DNA of 64,000 nucleotides from Acinetobacter calcoaceticus (GCF_016508255.1 NZ_JADVKT010000008.1:62001-126000), one strand, 5' to 3'. Positions 1 to 8,999 are shown, counted from the stretch's first letter. Notes: generated by a model not told the origin, from the letters alone. Made by a program: numbers and translations.

Positions 1-87
1 CTTCGCATAATGCTTTTTCACACAATGCAACAAAGCAAATTGCTATGATGAATATAAAGTTAATGATAATAGAAGAGGGGAAAGAAG

Positions 88-315
88 ATGCATGATTTTT
101 CAAAACCACCTCATGTGACGAGTCCTGAAGAAACTGCGAAAAAAAGAAGATTGCCAGTTTATATTTTAATTATTGTTGGGCTTTTTCTTCTTGCGCTTAT
201 TGTCTATATGGTTGCTGACCACAACCAGACTCCTAAACAAGAAGGAGCATTTCAAAATGAGACTGCACCACATGTCATGATGAGTACTTCTGATTTGAAA
301 ACTTACAAAGGATAG
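88..315 (+). CDS. Small single-pass membrane protein, unknown function
   Basis: A 75-residue protein of no family I recognise. Residues 1-23 are polar and basic (KKRR just before the membrane), residues about 24-45 form one hydrophobic segment (LPVYILIIVGLFLLALIVYM), and the tail is short and polar. With the basic side before the helix, the N-terminus is predicted to stay in the cytoplasm (inference). A purine-rich ribosome binding site (agaggggaaagaag) lies directly upstream of the ATG, and an intrinsic terminator follows within 30 bases, so it looks like a genuine single-gene unit. Function cannot be inferred from context. Confidence 0.6.
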   Translation: MHDFSKPPHVTSPEETAKKRRLPVYILIIVGLFLLALIVYMVADHNQTPKQEGAFQNETAPHVMMSTSDLKTYKG

Positions 316-339
316 TAAGCCCACCAGTATATCGTGATA

Positions 340-374
340 AAAAGCCTTTGGGATGTGACCTAAAGGCTTTTTTT
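340..374 (+). terminator. Intrinsic terminator after the 75-aa membrane protein
   Basis: Perfect 10-bp arms (aaaagccttt / aaaggctttt) with a 12-base loop, followed by a T run. It closes the small membrane-protein gene and separates it from the channel gene downstream. Confidence 0.8.
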
Positions 375-542
375 GCAATCTTTTGCATCAATTTGTTGTA
401 TTTATGCAGAAGTATGTTGATTGAAAAATATTCAAAACATAAGGTGACATAGACCGCATTTATCGTCATTTTTTACAACGAACTGGTGTTTTTCATTTAC
501 TGATAACACTGAAAAGAACATAACAATTGAGGACATAACAAT

Positions 543-2207
543 ATGAATGAATTTTTTAATGGGCCTCGCGGCGCTCAGTTTGACGCGATGTATTACTGGG
601 ATCAGTTTCATCCTATTTTAGCTGCAATTGTCATCTTACTGGTGGGCTGGATAATCGCTTTATTGGTTGCGGCGGGTGTAAAAAAACTTCTGCAAAAATT
701 AAATACCAATGCCAAATTATCTTCGGCTACAGGACGTGCTCCAAATATAGAAGGCCTCGTCTCTAAAGTCATATTCTGGTTTATTCTGATTCTTGCTGTT
801 GTTGCTGCTTTAAATGTGCTCAACATTAGTGGAGTGAGTGGCCCGTTCAGTAATATGGTGAATCAGGTACTCGTCTATATTCCAAATATTATTGCTGCTG
901 CGGTGGTGGGTTTTATTGGTTGGATCGTTGCTCGACTGGTGCGGGCAGGGATTACTAATGTGCTCTCGAGAACGCAACTCGATGACAAACTCAGTAGTGA
1001 AGTAGGTGTAGGGGGAATTAGTCAAAATATTGGTGAAATTCTTTACTGGCTTGTATTGTTACTTTTCCTTCCGATTGTTCTTTCAATCTTAGGGTTAACA
1101 GGCTTACTTATTCCTGTGCAGAATATGGTGAATGAGGCAATTGCCTTCTTACCAAATATCTTTATTGCTGGCGTTATCGTTTTTGTTGGTTATATCTTGG
1201 CAAAAATTGTACGCGGTATTGTTGAAGGCTTAATTAATAGCTTAGGTGTTCAAGCTCAAGCGGAAAAAATTGGTCTTTTTAAAAGCTCTAATGTAGGCAA
1301 ATTCTTAGGTTCATTTGTTTTTGCCATCATTATCATTACCACATTGATTGTAGCGTTTGAAGCTTTAGGCATTCAGACAATTTCTCAGCCAGCGACAGCA
1401 ATGCTGAATGAGATCTTACAGGCAATTCCAAACATTATTGCGGCTGGCTTAATTTTACTGGTTGCTTATATTGTTTCTCGTTTTGTTGGACGTTTGGTTG
1501 CAGAGTTAATTGCTGGAACGGGTGTTGATGAAATTCCTGCTAAATTAGATGTACAACGTTTTCTAGGTCAAACTAAAGTATCTAGTGCTGTCGGTTGTCT
1601 AATCGTATTCTTTACCATGCTTTTTGCAGTATCTGAAGCAGCGAATCGTCTTGGTTTTGATCAAATCAGTGGTCTAATTGCAATGTTCATCCATTTCGGT
1701 GCAAACATTCTATTGGGTGCTGTAATTCTAGTGATTGGTTTCTGGCTAGCTAATATTGTAGCGAATGTGGTTCAACGTGGTGAATATAATAGCTCGCGTT
1801 GGTTAGGTAGTTTAGTTCGTGTCTTAATTATTGGTCTAGTACTTGCGCTTGGTTTAAGAGCGATGGGTATTGCGGATTCAATCGTTAATCTTGCATTTGG
1901 TCTGACTCTAGGTGCGGTTGCAGTGGCTTTCGCTCTTGCATTCGGTTTAGGTGGTCGCCAACCAGCAGAACGACTTTTGACTGATTTGCTAGATAAAGCT
2001 AAAAAAGAAGCGAATCAACCAAATCCTCTTTATCAACCACCTTCTAGTACGAGTAGTACGGCTCCAGCCAGACCTACATCTACGCCAACGACTCCACCTT
2101 CAACAGTTTCATCTGATGCAAAACCAGCAGATTCTGTACAGGTGAATCCAGCGCATCCCCCAGTGAATAAGCCGTTTGGTTCTACGGGCGAAAATGATGA
2201 AATTTAA
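543..2207 (+). CDS. Mechanosensitive channel-family membrane protein (MscS/CmpX-like, TM-helix repeats)
   Basis: A 554-residue integral membrane protein. It repeats a unit of an amphipathic stretch followed by a long hydrophobic helix: IPNIIAAAVVGFIGWIVARLVRAG near residue 115, LPNIFIAGVIVFVGYILAKIVRG near 215, IPNIIAAGLILLVAYIVSRFVGR near 305 and a related copy near 395. This is the pattern of the conserved TM-helix repeat found in CmpX-type relatives of MscS. Residues about 445-480 (LGAVAVAFALAFGLGGRQPAE) resemble the Gly/Ala-rich pore helix of MscS, but no cytoplasmic beta domain follows. Instead there is a Pro/Ser/Thr-rich tail of about 70 residues. Role in osmotic or envelope stress is inferred from the family. 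Its own terminator follows. Confidence 0.85.
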   Translation: MNEFFNGPRGAQFDAMYYWDQFHPILAAIVILLVGWIIALLVAAGVKKLLQKLNTNAKLSSATGRAPNIEGLVSKVIFWFILILAVVAALNVLNISGVSGPFSNMVNQVLVYIPNIIAAAVVGFIGWIVARLVRAGITNVLSRTQLDDKLSSEVGVGGISQNIGEILYWLVLLLFLPIVLSILGLTGLLIPVQNMVNEAIAFLPNIFIAGVIVFVGYILAKIVRGIVEGLINSLGVQAQAEKIGLFKSSNVGKFLGSFVFAIIIITTLIVAFEALGIQTISQPATAMLNEILQAIPNIIAAGLILLVAYIVSRFVGRLVAELIAGTGVDEIPAKLDVQRFLGQTKVSSAVGCLIVFFTMLFAVSEAANRLGFDQISGLIAMFIHFGANILLGAVILVIGFWLANIVANVVQRGEYNSSRWLGSLVRVLIIGLVLALGLRAMGIADSIVNLAFGLTLGAVAVAFALAFGLGGRQPAERLLTDLLDKAKKEANQPNPLYQPPSSTSSTAPARPTSTPTTPPSTVSSDAKPADSVQVNPAHPPVNKPFGSTGENDEI

Positions 2208-2267
2208 AGGAATTAAATTAAATTTCAGATAAACAGTACAAAAAATCTTTGATTTTTGTGATAAGTT

Positions 2268-2300
2268 CGACCACTCTATATTGAGTGGTCGTTCTTTTTT
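2268..2300 (+). terminator. Intrinsic terminator after the MscS/CmpX-like gene
   Basis: Stem cgaccactc / gagtggtcg with a 6-base AT loop, then a T-rich run (ttcttttttgg). It lies between the channel gene and the 56-residue ORF. Confidence 0.85.
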
Positions 2301-2335
2301 GGCCGTTATAAAAACAAATAAGTGAGGAAAATACG

Positions 2336-2506
2336 ATGAAGAAACCAGGTCGTTTTTTAGCACCGATTGTCATTGCCGGAATTACGGTAGGTTTTTTAGC
2401 AAGCGCTTATAAATTTGTATTTAGTAAGTCGGAAAGCTCAAAACAGGCTACCTCTCAGCCACAAGATGCCCAAAACGCTTCAAATAGTTCGAAAAACTCA
2501 AATTAA
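2336..2506 (+). CDS. 56-aa membrane-anchored small protein, unknown
   Basis: The ATG at 2336 has a good ribosome binding site (gtgagg, about 9 bases upstream) and opens a 56-codon frame ending in TAA at 2504-2506. The product has a basic start (MKKPGRF), one hydrophobic helix at about residues 8-29 (APIVIAGITVGFLASAYKFV) and a Ser/Gln/Asn-rich polar tail. It is too short for common ORF cut-offs. It ends 2 bases before the stop codon of the convergent flavoprotein gene. No family recognised. The ribosome binding site, the membrane helix and the tight fit between terminator and neighbour argue that it is real. Confidence 0.6.
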   Translation: MKKPGRFLAPIVIAGITVGFLASAYKFVFSKSESSKQATSQPQDAQNASNSSKNSN

Positions 2507-2508
2507 AC

Positions 2509-3708
2509 TTATACATATTGGGCAGCAGCATAGGCAGAAGACCACGCCCACTGGAAGTTATAACCTCCTAAATGGCCAGTCACATCGAGTACTTCGCCAA
2601 CAAAAAACAGTCCTTTCTGCTTTTTACTTTCCATGGTTTTGGAAGATACTTCTGTTGTATCTATGCCGCCTAAAGTCACTTCAGCGGTACGATATCCTTC
2701 TGTTCCAGATGGTTTAACTGCAAAACCATGTAACTGCTCGGCAATATGATCTAGCTGTGCATCACTGATATTACCAATCGCTATTTCGCTCTGTTCTGTC
2801 CATATGAGTTGTTGTAACTCTTGGATGATACTTTTGGCAGTAAACTCATTAAGAAGGGTACGTAATAAAACTTTAGGCTGCGTTTTCTTTTTATCTTTTA
2901 AATAAGTTCCTAGATCTTGGCTTGGGAAAAAGTCAATTTTAAAACTTTCTCCGCTGTTCCAATAATTAGAAAGCTGCAAAGAACTTGGTCCACTCAAGCC
3001 ACGATGGGTAAATAATAATGCTTCAGTAAAGCTATTTTTTGAGTTGCTTAAAGTCACATCTAAGGCATTCCCGCTTAAGCGTGTGGTTACTTCTTTAATG
3101 TGATCGGAAAAGGTAAAGGGAACTAGGCCTGCACGAGTTGGAAAAACCTGATGTCCAAACTTCTGTGCCAGTTCATAGCCAAAACCAGAACCACCGAGAG
3201 TTGGAATAGATAAGCCGCCTGTAGCAATCACTAAAGAATCACAAGTGTAATGTCCTTGATTGGTGTTTAGTGAAAACCCACCTTTTTCCAAGGGTGTAAT
3301 TTGTCCAACTTCGCAATGGGTTTGAATATCCACATGTTTAGTTTTATTACACTCACTCACCAGCATTTCTAAAATTTCTTTAGCGCCGTTTAGCGTAAAT
3401 AATTGCCCATGTTTACGTTCTTCATAGGCAATTTTATAATCACACACCAAACCGATAAAGTCCCAGTTGCTATAACGTGACAGGGCCGAAATAACGAAGT
3501 GTGGATTATGAGAAATATAGTTATCAGGCTCTACATAGAGGTTGGTAAAGTTACACTTACCGCCACCTGACATTAAAATCTTTTTACCAATTTTATTGGC
3601 TTTTTCCAAAATTAAAACCGAGCGGCCTCGTTTAGCAGCATGTGCGGCCAACATGAGTCCAGAAGCGCCTGCACCTAAGACAATGACATCGACATGACTG
3701 TTAGACAT
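2509..3708 (-). CDS. NAD(P)/FAD-dependent oxidoreductase, HI0933/BaiN family
   Basis: A flavoprotein of about 399 residues. The N-terminus holds the Rossmann motif VIVLGAGASGLMLA, followed by KANKIGKKILMSGGGKCNFTN, the signature of the HI0933/BaiN (aminoacetone oxidase-like) family. A second FAD-contact motif (VATGGLSIPTLGGSG) is at about residue 160. Near the C-terminus LFFVGEVLDVTGHLGGYNFQWAWSSA is the usual FAD-binding end. The longest frame begins at 3810, but that extension (34 residues) is not family-like. I chose the ATG at 3706-3708, which puts the Rossmann strand at the N-terminus. Physiological substrate unknown. Confidence 0.85.
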   Translation of the reverse strand: MSNSHVDVIVLGAGASGLMLAAHAAKRGRSVLILEKANKIGKKILMSGGGKCNFTNLYVEPDNYISHNPHFVISALSRYSNWDFIGLVCDYKIAYEERKHGQLFTLNGAKEILEMLVSECNKTKHVDIQTHCEVGQITPLEKGGFSLNTNQGHYTCDSLVIATGGLSIPTLGGSGFGYELAQKFGHQVFPTRAGLVPFTFSDHIKEVTTRLSGNALDVTLSNSKNSFTEALLFTHRGLSGPSSLQLSNYWNSGESFKIDFFPSQDLGTYLKDKKKTQPKVLLRTLLNEFTAKSIIQELQQLIWTEQSEIAIGNISDAQLDHIAEQLHGFAVKPSGTEGYRTAEVTLGGIDTTEVSSKTMESKKQKGLFFVGEVLDVTGHLGGYNFQWAWSSAYAAAQYV

Positions 3709-3829
3709 AAGAGATTCTCGATTAATCGTGAAAATTAAAAAGGGGCATATACTACCATGCCAACACCTACTCATGCCAAAGTCATTTACTGCCATGGCAG
3801 GCAAGCTCATCTAAGAAATTAAAGAAGCA

Positions 3830-4708
3830 TTACTTTAATTTCTTTCTTATATCAGCCTGTAAGCCACCAGAATGAATCACTAAAATACGGGAATTTTCAG
3901 CGAAGTAATTATTTTTTATAAGGTCAAACAGACCGAACATCATTTTGCCAGTATAGATCGGTTCAAGTGGTACAACGTATTGCTCTTCAAAATTTTGGAT
4001 AAATGCGAATAGCTCAGGTGAAGTTTTAGCGTAACCACCACAGCAGTAGGCATCTGTCAGTGACCAATTCTGTTTTTTAGTCCATTGCTGAATCTCTTGT
4101 TGTAGAAAGTCGCCTTTTAATGCTGAAAATCCTAAAACCTTTTGATGTGGTGCACTTCGTTCAATCAGTCCTGAAATAGTTCCTCCAGTTCCGACTGCAC
4201 AGCAAATGACATCATAGTTTTGCAAATCACTTTGGCTGAGAATTTCCTGACATCCTTGTACTGCTAGCTCATTAGAGCCGCCTTCAGGAATAATGAAAGT
4301 TTCAGGAAATTGCTTGTGCAGATGTTGAAGATACTTTTCATCATCTTTTAAACGGTATTCAGAGCGCGATACAAAATGTAAATGCATTCCTAAACTTTGA
4401 GCTTTTGCTAAAGTTGCATTGAGAGGTTTGCTAGCTAATTCTTCTCCACGAATAATGCCTACACTTTTAAAGCCAAAAAGATGAGCTGCATACGCAGTTG
4501 CGGCAATGTGATTTGAATAAGCCCCACCAAAAGTCAAAACGCGTGATAACTCTTTTTGTTTTGCGGCAAGCAAATTGTATTTTAGTTTGAAAAATTTATT
4601 ACCCGAGATTTGAGGGTGAATTAAGTCTAACCGCTTAATGTCGAGATGCAGGGGATAGGGTAATTGAATATGTTGATAAGGAACTGATTGAGCAATGTGA
4701 TCAAACAT
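3830..4708 (-). CDS. PLP-dependent D-cysteine desulfhydrase / ACC deaminase-family enzyme
   Basis: A 292-residue fold-type II PLP enzyme. Visible family elements are KRLDLIHPQISGNKFFKLKYN (residues about 25-45, containing the PLP-lysine region SGNKFFKLK), the phosphate and substrate-side GGAYSNHIAATA (about 61-72) and the glycine loop CCAVGTGGTISGL (about 167-179). Members cleave D-cysteine to pyruvate, sulfide and ammonia or deaminate ACC; sequence alone does not tell which. It sits alone, between a flavoprotein and the efflux operon, with no shared regulation visible. Confidence 0.8.
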   Translation of the reverse strand: MFDHIAQSVPYQHIQLPYPLHLDIKRLDLIHPQISGNKFFKLKYNLLAAKQKELSRVLTFGGAYSNHIAATAYAAHLFGFKSVGIIRGEELASKPLNATLAKAQSLGMHLHFVSRSEYRLKDDEKYLQHLHKQFPETFIIPEGGSNELAVQGCQEILSQSDLQNYDVICCAVGTGGTISGLIERSAPHQKVLGFSALKGDFLQQEIQQWTKKQNWSLTDAYCCGGYAKTSPELFAFIQNFEEQYVVPLEPIYTGKMMFGLFDLIKNNYFAENSRILVIHSGGLQADIRKKLK

Positions 4709-4772
4709 TAGAAATTGAGGAAATAATGATTGATCACATTGTAACTTTTAAAATAGAACTTTAAAAAGCTGT

Positions 4773-5882
4773 TTACGAATTTGTATCGACAGAAGTAACT
4801 ACTGACATACCTGGACGTAAATGTTCCATTCCTTCCTGATTTGGGTCAATGGTGATGCGTACAGCAATCCGTTGAACCACTTTGGTAAAGTTTCCTGTTG
4901 CATTGTCAGGTTTTAACACACTGAACTCGGAACCCGCAGCAGGTGAGATCTGCTCAACATGTCCTGTAAATTTTTTGTGTTGCATAGCATCGACTGTAAA
5001 CCATGCCTTTTGGCCAATCCGCATATTGGCAATTTGGGTTTCTTTGAAATTGGCAATCACCCAAGTTTGTTGTGGAATGAGATAGAGTAATTGTGACCCT
5101 GCTGCTACATATTGCCCAATACGAGGGTTCACTTCACCAAGTTGACCATCCATCGGAGCAACTATAACGCTATAGTCTTTAGTGGTTTGTGCTTGGTCTA
5201 ATTGTGCTTTGGCACTTGAAACTTGTGCTTCTAAGCCAGCTTCTGCAACTTGTGCTGTTTTAAGCGCTTCATTTGCAACTAACACATTGGCTTCTGCCTG
5301 TTTAAGCGCTGCAAGGTTATTTTCCGCATCTGCCGCGGCTTTATCTTGTTCAGATTTAGATGCTGCTCCACTATTGCCTAACTGCTGATAGCGTCTAAGT
5401 TGTGCTAAAGAGAGTTCATATTGAGCTTTAGCTTGATCTACTTTGGCTTGGGCTGCCACAATATCAGCTTGTTTCTGAGCAATTGATTGAGTTTGATTAG
5501 CTAATGTATTTTTAGCTTGTTCAACCCCAGAAGCTGCTTGAGTTACTTTTTGGTCGTAAGTGGTTGCATCAATATGCATGAGCACCTGACCCTTTTTGAC
5601 ATGGTCAAAGTCTTTAACTAATACATCTTTAACGTAGCCATTAATTTGTGATGATAAAATTGTGGTTTTACCTTTGACATAACTATTGTCAGTTTGCTGA
5701 ACGCTCGTTGCAAAAGGTCCAATTCGCCATGCCCATAAAATCACTAAGATACCGACAATAAGAACACCCAACATCCATAATAGGGTTGAGTGTTTTGTTG
5801 GAATCAGTTTACTTGCAGGCGCAGGCTCGTTAACAGGTGCCTGAGCAGGCGTTTGTTCCGGTTTGTTTTGATCATCTGACAT
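4773..5882 (-). CDS. HlyD/EmrA-family periplasmic adaptor of an efflux pump
   Basis: A 369-residue membrane-fusion protein. The N-terminus is a Pro/Ala-rich cytoplasmic tail, then one membrane helix (TLLWMLGVLIVGILVILWAW, about residues 33-52). Next come a split lipoyl/barrel-sandwich domain (VKDFDHVKKGQVLMHIDATTY and APMDGQLGEVNPRIGQYVAAG), a long Ala/Gln-rich coiled-coil hairpin between them (about residues 110-235) and a beta-barrel C-terminus. It is the last gene of the tetR-MFS-HlyD operon, 40 bases after the permease. By analogy with EmrAB it links the inner-membrane pump to a TolC-like channel that is not in this window. Confidence 0.9.
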   Translation of the reverse strand: MSDDQNKPEQTPAQAPVNEPAPASKLIPTKHSTLLWMLGVLIVGILVILWAWRIGPFATSVQQTDNSYVKGKTTILSSQINGYVKDVLVKDFDHVKKGQVLMHIDATTYDQKVTQAASGVEQAKNTLANQTQSIAQKQADIVAAQAKVDQAKAQYELSLAQLRRYQQLGNSGAASKSEQDKAAADAENNLAALKQAEANVLVANEALKTAQVAEAGLEAQVSSAKAQLDQAQTTKDYSVIVAPMDGQLGEVNPRIGQYVAAGSQLLYLIPQQTWVIANFKETQIANMRIGQKAWFTVDAMQHKKFTGHVEQISPAAGSEFSVLKPDNATGNFTKVVQRIAVRITIDPNQEGMEHLRPGMSVVTSVDTNS

Positions 5883-5922
5883 ATATCAATCTCAATTTCT
5901 ATTTCATCAATAACGAAAGCCA

Positions 5923-7566
5923 TTAAGGACGGCTAATTCCTCTGCGTTGTAGGTATTTACTACGTGCAATATTAAATCCACCCCATAAGAGCAGCGCGAC
6001 GGCAAAAATACCATTTAAAGCAATGACATCATTGTAGGCCCGCACTTGAGCCTCACGAGTGACCACTTGATTGAGTGAGCGTATAGATTGAGCTGTTTGT
6101 AACGCTGGATCATTCGTTGTGATGGCTGCACTGCGTTGATAAGTTGATAGCCGTTGAGCAACTAATGGGTCGGCTTGTTCTAAATCTTTAATAATCTCGG
6201 CTTGATAGTTTTGTGTACGATGTTGTTGATAGGTCGAGAAGAAAGATGATCCGACAAGACCACCGAAGGTTTGGGTTGCAGAGAACAAAACGATAAAAGT
6301 CACCACATATGAGGGACCTTTAGCAAGTGTTTGCGCAAAGCCAATAAGAAGTAATGGCCCAATAAATAAACCACCAGCAAAGCCCACTAAGAATTGACTT
6401 GCAAAGAAATTTATAGGCCGGACATCACTGGTTAAGTGATAATCTAGTCCACATGCAACCAGAATCAAAAACTCTGCAAATAGTAAGTGGAAGATAATTC
6501 TTTCACGTGAAAAAGTAAGTGCGCTAAAAAGTGTTCCGCTTAAAATTCCCACCAATATGACCACATAGAGTGGAACAAATTGATCAGGACCCATTCCCAT
6601 GGTTTTTAAGAAGTTAACAGCAGCATAGCTTTGTTCCGACATTAAAAGTCGAATTGCAAAAGCACCAAAAATGAAACGTAGGGTAGAAGAAGTACCTAAC
6701 CAGCGTGTCATAATTAATGGGTTAGCGCGATAGTGTTCGTAGAGTAAACCTAGAACAACTAAGCTAAAACCTGCAATTAATACATAAGCAAGCCATTCAC
6801 TATTAAACCACCATAAAATTGGACCTTGCGTCAGCACAATACATAAACATGCAAAACCTGGAGCCAGTAAAGCAAAGGTGAACAAATCTTGCTTCTCAAA
6901 AACATAAATTCTTAAGCTACGTGGCAATTTCAATGAAACGACCATCGCTAAACAACAAAGTGCTAAACCGAGCTCAAAGGTGTAAAGAACAGACCAACTG
7001 TCTGTACTGACAAGAAATGGAGAAATAATCCAAGCCAATGGTACGCCGAGTTGCTGAAAGCCGAAGGCGATATATATTCCTTTTGCCATGTCTGCTTTTT
7101 TGAAGGCTTGCATGGTGTAATACATACCTAATGAGCTCAGTGGTGCACCAGCTAAACCTGCGACAACTCGAGCGAATAGAGCCATTTCGTAGGTATGTAC
7201 AAAAATATGTAAAACCAGCACAACAATAAAAATGACAAGCCCTATTTCTGAAAATACTCTCAAGCCATACTGTTGTCTGGCTTTAAACAAAATCAGGTTT
7301 GAGCTGACATTTGCCATAACATAGGCGGCAGGGAGCCAAGCAGCTTCAGAAGGGGTTAGTCCATATTCACCTTGAATTAAAGGTAAATTTGCCGTAATAA
7401 AACCATTGCTTAAGCTTGCGGAAAGCGCGACAAATAAACCGATAAAAAAGTAAATAAACCGCTTAGGTATTGAGTGTGCAATAGCTGCCGGTGAACCAGG
7501 TAGAGTCGGTTGCTCTTCTGGTGTCCAGTCAGGTGGTGTTTCTAAATAACGAGGCGTTTTACTCAT
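5923..7566 (-). CDS. MFS efflux permease, DHA2/EmrB-like
   Basis: A 547-residue polytopic protein whose hydrophobic pattern and length fit the 14-helix DHA2 group. The first helix region runs FIYFFIGLFVALSASLSNGF, then LPLIQGEYGLTPSEAAWLPAAY, a typical EmrB-like segment. The late periplasmic loop (TYQQHRTQNYQAEIIKDLEQ through VTREAQVRAYNDVIALNGIF) matches the EmrB family layout. The start overlaps the tetR stop by 4 bases (ATGA type), so it is translationally coupled to its likely regulator. Substrates are unknown; lipophilic drugs, fatty acids or dyes would be typical. Confidence 0.88.
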   Translation of the reverse strand: MSKTPRYLETPPDWTPEEQPTLPGSPAAIAHSIPKRFIYFFIGLFVALSASLSNGFITANLPLIQGEYGLTPSEAAWLPAAYVMANVSSNLILFKARQQYGLRVFSEIGLVIFIVVLVLHIFVHTYEMALFARVVAGLAGAPLSSLGMYYTMQAFKKADMAKGIYIAFGFQQLGVPLAWIISPFLVSTDSWSVLYTFELGLALCCLAMVVSLKLPRSLRIYVFEKQDLFTFALLAPGFACLCIVLTQGPILWWFNSEWLAYVLIAGFSLVVLGLLYEHYRANPLIMTRWLGTSSTLRFIFGAFAIRLLMSEQSYAAVNFLKTMGMGPDQFVPLYVVILVGILSGTLFSALTFSRERIIFHLLFAEFLILVACGLDYHLTSDVRPINFFASQFLVGFAGGLFIGPLLLIGFAQTLAKGPSYVVTFIVLFSATQTFGGLVGSSFFSTYQQHRTQNYQAEIIKDLEQADPLVAQRLSTYQRSAAITTNDPALQTAQSIRSLNQVVTREAQVRAYNDVIALNGIFAVALLLWGGFNIARSKYLQRRGISRP

Positions 7567-8132
7567 TCTATCCCTCGAATTTTTTGTATTTGAATACCAT
7601 GAAATAGTAATTCAATTGCTCGTTTTGCTAAGCGAGTCTGTTCTTCTGGCTCATGTCCTTGAAATGAAGAACCCAACATTGCTGTGACCATTGCATAGTC
7701 ATTGGCGGTTAGATCAGCTCGGCACAATTTTTGTTCTATTGCATTTTCAATCAGTGGATTAAGTGCATTATTTCGTCGTTCATAAATTTTTAACATAATT
7801 GGGTCTTGTCGATCAATTACTCTCCAAAAATCTTGCAAAATTGCGAGCTTGGGAAGTTGCCCAATATGTCCTTCAATTAAACGAAATAAACCGTCCTCGA
7901 ATTGTTGAAAATGAGCTGCTTTTTGCTCTAGCTGTGTAATCGCACGTTCTAAAAGCGCGCTAATTAAAGCTTTGCGATCGCCGAAGTTACGATAAAACGT
8001 TGCTCTGCCTACACCAGCGTGGTCAATCACAACTTGTAAGGGAGCATTAATACCATGAATACGAAAGCATTCTTCGGCTGCATTGAGTAATTCATCCCGA
8101 TTATGGGCAGCAATTTTTTGACGTTTACTCAT
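7563..8132 (-). CDS. TetR-family repressor of the efflux operon
   Basis: A 189-residue regulator with an N-terminal helix-turn-helix (residues about 10-55, ending GVGRATFYRNFGDRKALI, the hallmark of TetR recognition helices) and a diverse ligand-binding C-terminus. It is the first gene of the operon and overlaps the MFS permease by 4 bases. A perfect palindrome 36 bases upstream of its start (8168-8187) is a good operator candidate, implying autoregulation and ligand-relieved repression of the pump. The ligand is unknown. Confidence 0.9.
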   Translation of the reverse strand: MSKRQKIAAHNRDELLNAAEECFRIHGINAPLQVVIDHAGVGRATFYRNFGDRKALISALLERAITQLEQKAAHFQQFEDGLFRLIEGHIGQLPKLAILQDFWRVIDRQDPIMLKIYERRNNALNPLIENAIEQKLCRADLTANDYAMVTAMLGSSFQGHEPEEQTRLAKRAIELLFHGIQIQKIRGIE

Positions 8133-8167
8133 GTCATCGCTTAGGGAATTTTAGAGGTTATATATTT

Positions 8168-8187
8168 AACGGACATTTTTGTCCGTT
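8168..8187. promoter_or_regulatory. Probable TetR operator (palindrome)
   Basis: Perfect inverted repeat aacggaca-tttt-tgtccgtt: 8-bp arms, 4-base centre. It lies between the divergent tetR-efflux operon and lysE, next to the presumed tetR promoter. The GGACA...TGTCC half-site type is common among TetR/AcrR operators. Assignment to this TetR protein is inferred from position. Confidence 0.6.
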
Positions 8188-8244
8188 GTGAAGATATAAA
8201 TTGTAAAAACATGAAAATTCAATTTCTATAATTTATATCTTCAC
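8188..8244. repeat. 15-bp perfect inverted repeat in the tetR/lysE intergenic region
   Basis: gtgaagatataaatt at 8188-8202 is the exact reverse complement of 8230-8244, with a 27-base spacer. It begins directly after the tetR operator candidate. It may be a pair of binding sites or a hairpin in a leader; no T run follows, so it is not a standard terminator. Confidence 0.65.
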
Positions 8245-8311
8245 GCATTTTTATATGTATCATAAAAAGCTGCTAGAATACCGCGCAATTGCGTGATGCT
8301 AGGTCAATACA

Positions 8312-8935
8312 ATGTTTGAGTCCCTTATTCCTCTTTTTTCAATTGCGATGGCATTGATGCTTGGAGCAATAAGTCCTGGGCCAAGCTTTATTTACGTGGC
8401 ACAAAATTCAATTTCTAAATCACGTAAACATGGTTTGTTTACAGCATTAGGAACTGGAACAGGCGCAGCTCTGTTTGGCCTATTAGCAGTTATGGGGTTA
8501 CAAGCCGTTTTATTAGCCGTGCCTTCTGCATATTTAATTTTAAAAATTGGTGGTGGACTTTATTTACTTTGGCTTGCTTTTAAAATTATTAAACATGCCA
8601 AAGAACCAATCGCAGTTGAAAATGATTCAAAATCGAAAATGACTTATAAGCAAGCCTATCGATATGGTTTGATTACCCAGTTGAGCAATCCAAAAATTGC
8701 TGTCGTGTTAGCAAGTGTTTTTACTGCTTTGTTGCCAAAAGAAATTCCACATTATTACTATGTGGCCTTACCTGTAATTTGTTTTGTGATTGATGCAGGT
8801 TGGTACTCATGTGTTGCAATGCTGTTATCTTCAGAGAAGCCGAGAAACATGTATTTAAAGGCAAAAACAGGTGTTGACCGAGTGGCTGGAAGCATTGTTA
8901 GCTTATTGGGTTTAAAGTTAATTTTCTTCAAGTGA
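8312..8935 (+). CDS. LysE/RhtB-family amino-acid exporter
   Basis: A 207-residue protein with about six hydrophobic segments. It shows the family's opening LGAISPGPSFIYVAQNSISKS (residues about 17-37) and the central QLSNPKIAVVLASVFTALLP, both conserved in RhtB/LysE translocators that export amino acids or related small metabolites. It is divergent from the TetR-controlled efflux operon and shares the intergenic region with the two palindromes. The ligand cannot be told from sequence. A terminator follows closely. Confidence 0.88.
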   Translation: MFESLIPLFSIAMALMLGAISPGPSFIYVAQNSISKSRKHGLFTALGTGTGAALFGLLAVMGLQAVLLAVPSAYLILKIGGGLYLLWLAFKIIKHAKEPIAVENDSKSKMTYKQAYRYGLITQLSNPKIAVVLASVFTALLPKEIPHYYYVALPVICFVIDAGWYSCVAMLLSSEKPRNMYLKAKTGVDRVAGSIVSLLGLKLIFFK

Positions 8936-8966
8936 TAAGTCTTTAATTAAAATATCTAAAAAATCC

Positions 8967-8999
8967 AAAGCCAGCTATTGATAGTCTGGCTTTATTTTT
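8967..8999 (+). terminator. Intrinsic terminator after the LysE-family gene
   Basis: Arms aaagccag / ctggcttt (8 bp) around an 11-base loop, then a T-rich stretch. Confidence 0.75.
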
